In this document: positions 40,531 through 42,762 of the stretch, in pieces
Numbering within the stretch: the stretch's first letter is position 1
Layout of the letters: each line of letters opens with the position of its first letter
Virus record (IMG/VR): IMGVR_UViG_3300030331_005930
Span: 1 to 42,762 of that record
DNA from: a virus
Reading direction: 5' to 3' (one strand)
DNA: 42,762 nucleotides
Notes under the pieces: generated by a model
What the model was told of the DNA's origin: nothing
The model's input: only the letters and a program-made list of their open reading frames with translations
Databases searched by the model: none
Program-made: the position numbers and the translations under genes

Positions 40531-41403
40531 ATGAGTAAAAAAATTGTAATACTAGGAAACGGATACGTAGGAAAGAATCTATATGATAGATTACTCTTTC
40601 CTGGACCAGATAAAAAGAGCTACGATGTAAAGATCGAAAAAAGAAAGCTGCTAAACTATAACGATATTAAGTGTCTTGAAATATATCTAGATAGAGAAAA
40701 GCCTGATTATGTTATCAACTGTTCAGGTTTTACAGGAAGGCCTAATGTAGATGAAGGTGAGTTTAAAAAAGAGCTTTGCTTTGAACTTAATACATTTGGA
40801 CCGCTGAGGGTAAGTAACCTGTGCAAGACAAAGAACATTAACTATATTCATATTTCTTCTGGATGTATATACACAGGTTATGAAAAGCCTTGGGAAGAAG
40901 ATGACGAACCTAATTTTGGTTTGTTTGATGAGGATTCTTCTACATACTCAAAGAGTAAGCATGCATTTGAGTTAGGATGTGATTGGGGACTAATACTAAG
41001 AGTTAGAATGCCGTTCTGTGATATACTTCATAATAGATCTTTCATTACAAAGATATATAAGTATGACAATCTAATTGATAGAGTCAACTCTAAGACATAT
41101 ATTCCTCAGCTTCTTGATTTTATTGAGCATTTTGTTAGTAATAATTACGAAGCAAAAGAAAAGGATATCTTAAATTTTGTTAATCCTGAAGCTCTTTCAA
41201 CAGCAAGAGTAACTCAGCTAATGGAGAAGTTTGATGTAGTTAATCCTGATTGGGACTGGATACATTATTGCGATCTAGATACAGTAGCTCATAGATCTAA
41301 TTGTGTCATGTCAACAAATAAATTAGAGGAGGAATATGGATTCGAGATATGGGATGAAGAAGTTGCACTTGAAGCTGCGCTGACTAATATAATAACGGTA
41401 TGA
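40531..41403 (+). CDS. Nucleotide-rhamnose epimerase/reductase-like SDR (RmlD / NRS-ER type)
   Basis: 290-aa extended short-chain dehydrogenase. NAD(P)-binding GNGYVG at 9-14, INCSGFTGRPNVDEGE around 62-77, SSGCIYTGYEKPWEEDDEPN at 109-128 and catalytic Tyr 139/Lys 143 (YSKSK) match the 3,5-epimerase/4-reductase domain that makes UDP- or dTDP-rhamnose in plants and some viruses, rather than classical RmlD. LRVRMPFCD and FITKIYKYD also fit that family. It would act after the 4,6-dehydratase encoded two genes downstream. Stop overlaps the next start by ATGA. Confidence 0.8.
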   Translation: MSKKIVILGNGYVGKNLYDRLLFPGPDKKSYDVKIEKRKLLNYNDIKCLEIYLDREKPDYVINCSGFTGRPNVDEGEFKKELCFELNTFGPLRVSNLCKTKNINYIHISSGCIYTGYEKPWEEDDEPNFGLFDEDSSTYSKSKHAFELGCDWGLILRVRMPFCDILHNRSFITKIYKYDNLIDRVNSKTYIPQLLDFIEHFVSNNYEAKEKDILNFVNPEALSTARVTQLMEKFDVVNPDWDWIHYCDLDTVAHRSNCVMSTNKLEEEYGFEIWDEEVALEAALTNIITV

Positions 41404-41840
41404 GTAAAGAAATTTTAGGATTTACTGCAGGTAACTTTGATCTGCTTCATCCAGGCTACATTAGATGTTTTAGAGAAGCTAAGAGACATTGTGATAAATT
41501 TATTGTCTTTCTCCAAAAGGACCCTTCTCTACATAGAAAGAGCAAATATAAACCTGTAATATCTCTATACAATAGATACGAGGCACTGATGGCTATTAGA
41601 TATATTGATGATGTCTATACGTATCAAACAGAAGAAGAGCTTTACAGTTTAATTAAATTCTGGAAGCCTGATGTTCGTATCTTAGGAGAAGATTATATCG
41701 AGAAAGAATCCTTTACAGGAGATGATTTACCTCCTAAAGTAATTTATACTACTCGCTCTCATGGCTGGTCAACTACTCGACTAAAAGATCTTATCACTAA
41801 ACAGACTATCAAACAGAATCCAGACGTTTTTAAAAAGTGA
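41400..41840 (+). CDS. Cytidylyltransferase-like protein (146 aa)
   Basis: Nucleotidyltransferase of the TagD/HldE-C group: GNFDLLHPGYIRCFREAK at 11-28 is the nucleotide-binding motif, but the usual H-x-G-H reads HPGY (His 17, Tyr 20). RILGEDYI lies at about 93-100, and RSHGWSTTRLKDLI carries the S-T-T motif at 124-126. It may activate a small phosphorylated sugar or polyol as CDP or ADP derivative. The second His of H-x-G-H normally helps stabilise the transition state, so Tyr there is a real change; a similar HPGY variant may be widespread in phages. Overlaps both neighbours by 4 nt. Confidence 0.75.
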   Translation: MSKEILGFTAGNFDLLHPGYIRCFREAKRHCDKFIVFLQKDPSLHRKSKYKPVISLYNRYEALMAIRYIDDVYTYQTEEELYSLIKFWKPDVRILGEDYIEKESFTGDDLPPKVIYTTRSHGWSTTRLKDLITKQTIKQNPDVFKK

Positions 41841-42762
41841 GTACATACGTTGTAACAGGTGGGTGTGGCTTTATAGGGTCATATGTAATTAAGGAGCTTC
41901 TTAAAAGTGAAGACAAGGATCTTTATATTTACAATATTGATAAGATGGGCGTTGGCTCTTCACCTGAAAATGTTGTAGAAGATAAACGAGTTGAAAATCA
42001 CTTTATGGATATTGCTGTTGAAGATGCATGGAGAATTCATATGGCTAATCCATTAGACTTTATAACAGAAGATGTTGACTATGTTATCCACTTAGCTGCT
42101 GAGTCTCATGTTGATCGTTCTATTGACAACCCCTTAGAGTTTGTTGACTCAAATTTAAAAGGCACAGCTAACGTATTAGAGTTAGTAAGAAAGCATAGAG
42201 CTAGAATGGTTCATGTATCAACAGATGAAGTGTATGGACATCTCGAAAGGGACGATCCTCCGTTTACTGAAGAGAGTCCTCTTGCTCCTAGATCACCTTA
42301 CTCAGCAACTAAAGCTGGTTCTGATCTTCTTGTACAATCTTATATTGAGACATTTGGTATCGATGCCTCTATCACTAGATGCTGTAATAACTACGGCCCC
42401 CGGCAAGGAGACGAAAAACTAATTCCTACTGTAATTAGATCAATTGTAAAGGGGGATAAAATTCCTGTATATGGTACAGGAGAAAATATTAGAGAATGGA
42501 TTCATGCTGAAGATCACGCTAAAGCTATCTTAGAAGTATTGGTAGATGATGTGCCAGCAAAGGTATATAATATTCCCGGGAGCGGTACGTATACTAATAT
42601 AAAGCTAATTAATATTATTATACAGATGGTTGAACTCTTTTATCCAGAGTATAAAAGAAAGCGGGAAGGTGCTCGAGCAGAATATATTGAGTTTGTAAAA
42701 GACAGAGCAGGGCATGATTTCAAATATGAGCTCTCTACTAAGCACGACTTACAAGCTGTAAA
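41837..42762 (+). CDS. rmlB: dTDP/UDP-glucose 4,6-dehydratase-like, partial (C-terminus off the right edge)
   Basis: GTG start at 41837 overlapping the previous stop (GTGA). About 308 codons are visible. TGGCGFIG at 7-14 (NAD), HLAAESHVDRSIDNP at about 85-99, STDEVYG at 129-135 with the catalytic Thr-Asp-Glu, and Tyr 155/Lys 159 (YSATK), then NNYGPRQ and REWIHAEDH. These are hallmark RmlB residues. It makes a 4-keto-6-deoxy sugar nucleotide, the substrate for the epimerase/reductase in the same operon. Choice of dTDP or UDP donor cannot be told. Truncated by the window end, not by mutation. Confidence 0.92.
   Translation, partial: MSTYVVTGGCGFIGSYVIKELLKSEDKDLYIYNIDKMGVGSSPENVVEDKRVENHFMDIAVEDAWRIHMANPLDFITEDVDYVIHLAAESHVDRSIDNPLEFVDSNLKGTANVLELVRKHRARMVHVSTDEVYGHLERDDPPFTEESPLAPRSPYSATKAGSDLLVQSYIETFGIDASITRCCNNYGPRQGDEKLIPTVIRSIVKGDKIPVYGTGENIREWIHAEDHAKAILEVLVDDVPAKVYNIPGSGTYTNIKLINIIIQMVELFYPEYKRKREGARAEYIEFVKDRAGHDFKYELSTKHDLQAV

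Noticed and set aside
42213-42422. 69-codon open frame inside the 4,6-dehydratase gene
   Set aside because: Out-of-frame shadow of a gene with clear RmlB motifs.

Overview
The window is part of the genome of a T4-like contractile-tailed phage (myovirus). It carries T4-type virion genes: both terminase subunits, tail sheath and tube, tube cap, tape measure, baseplate hub and wedge, and neck gp14. It also has a T4-type clamp loader (gp44) and T4-type late promoter motifs. The DNA is AT-rich with overlapping or nearly abutting genes. The marker set resembles T4-like phages of marine bacteria, but nothing here fixes the host. No tRNA, CRISPR array, insertion sequence or integrase was seen.

Layout. 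Positions 1-14187 (minus strand) hold the baseplate wedge and fiber block, transcribed right to left: gp25, gp6, then large PKD-, LamG- and collar-domain proteins ending in a tail-fiber-like gene cut by the left edge. Positions 14248-16999 are a mixed island: two small plus-strand genes, clamp loader gp44 and dUTPase (minus), and small terminase gp16 (plus). Positions 16996-30836 (minus) are the tail block. In transcription order these are large terminase, a tube-like protein, sheath, tube, a second tube-like protein, two gp51/gp26-like proteins, tape measure, gp48-like cap, gp53-like wedge, gp27-like hub and an unknown cysteine-rich hub-region protein. Positions 30869-33944 (plus) hold an acidic EF-hand protein, a nucleotidyltransferase-fold protein and neck gp14. 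Positions 33941-37833 (minus) hold a GT9-like glycosyltransferase, a very unusual cysteine-rich repeat fiber, a small membrane protein and a holin. Positions 37923-42762 are accessory: a PD-(D/E)XK nuclease, an Fe/Mn superoxide dismutase, a small helical protein, GMP reductase, and a nucleotide-sugar operon (rhamnose-type epimerase/reductase, cytidylyltransferase-like protein, and a 4,6-dehydratase cut by the right edge).

Regulation is the strongest general signal. Nearly every gene that begins a late unit has ATAAATA or ATTAAATA exactly 5-7 nt before its start codon, while genes that overlap the upstream gene lack it. If the element works as in T4 (positions -13 to -6), transcription starts at or within 1-2 nt of the start codon, so the late mRNAs would be essentially leaderless. 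The same spacing rule picks out three GTG starts, including that of the large terminase. Metabolic genes (nuclease, GMP reductase, glycosyltransferase) instead carry TATAAT-like elements 8-9 nt before the start.

Best candidates for something new are the leaderless late-promoter arrangement, the Cys-rich YadA-head-like fiber (about 55 Cys in 796 residues), superoxide dismutase under a late promoter, GMP reductase at the head of a sugar-nucleotide operon, and a late-promoter nucleotidyltransferase next to neck gp14.
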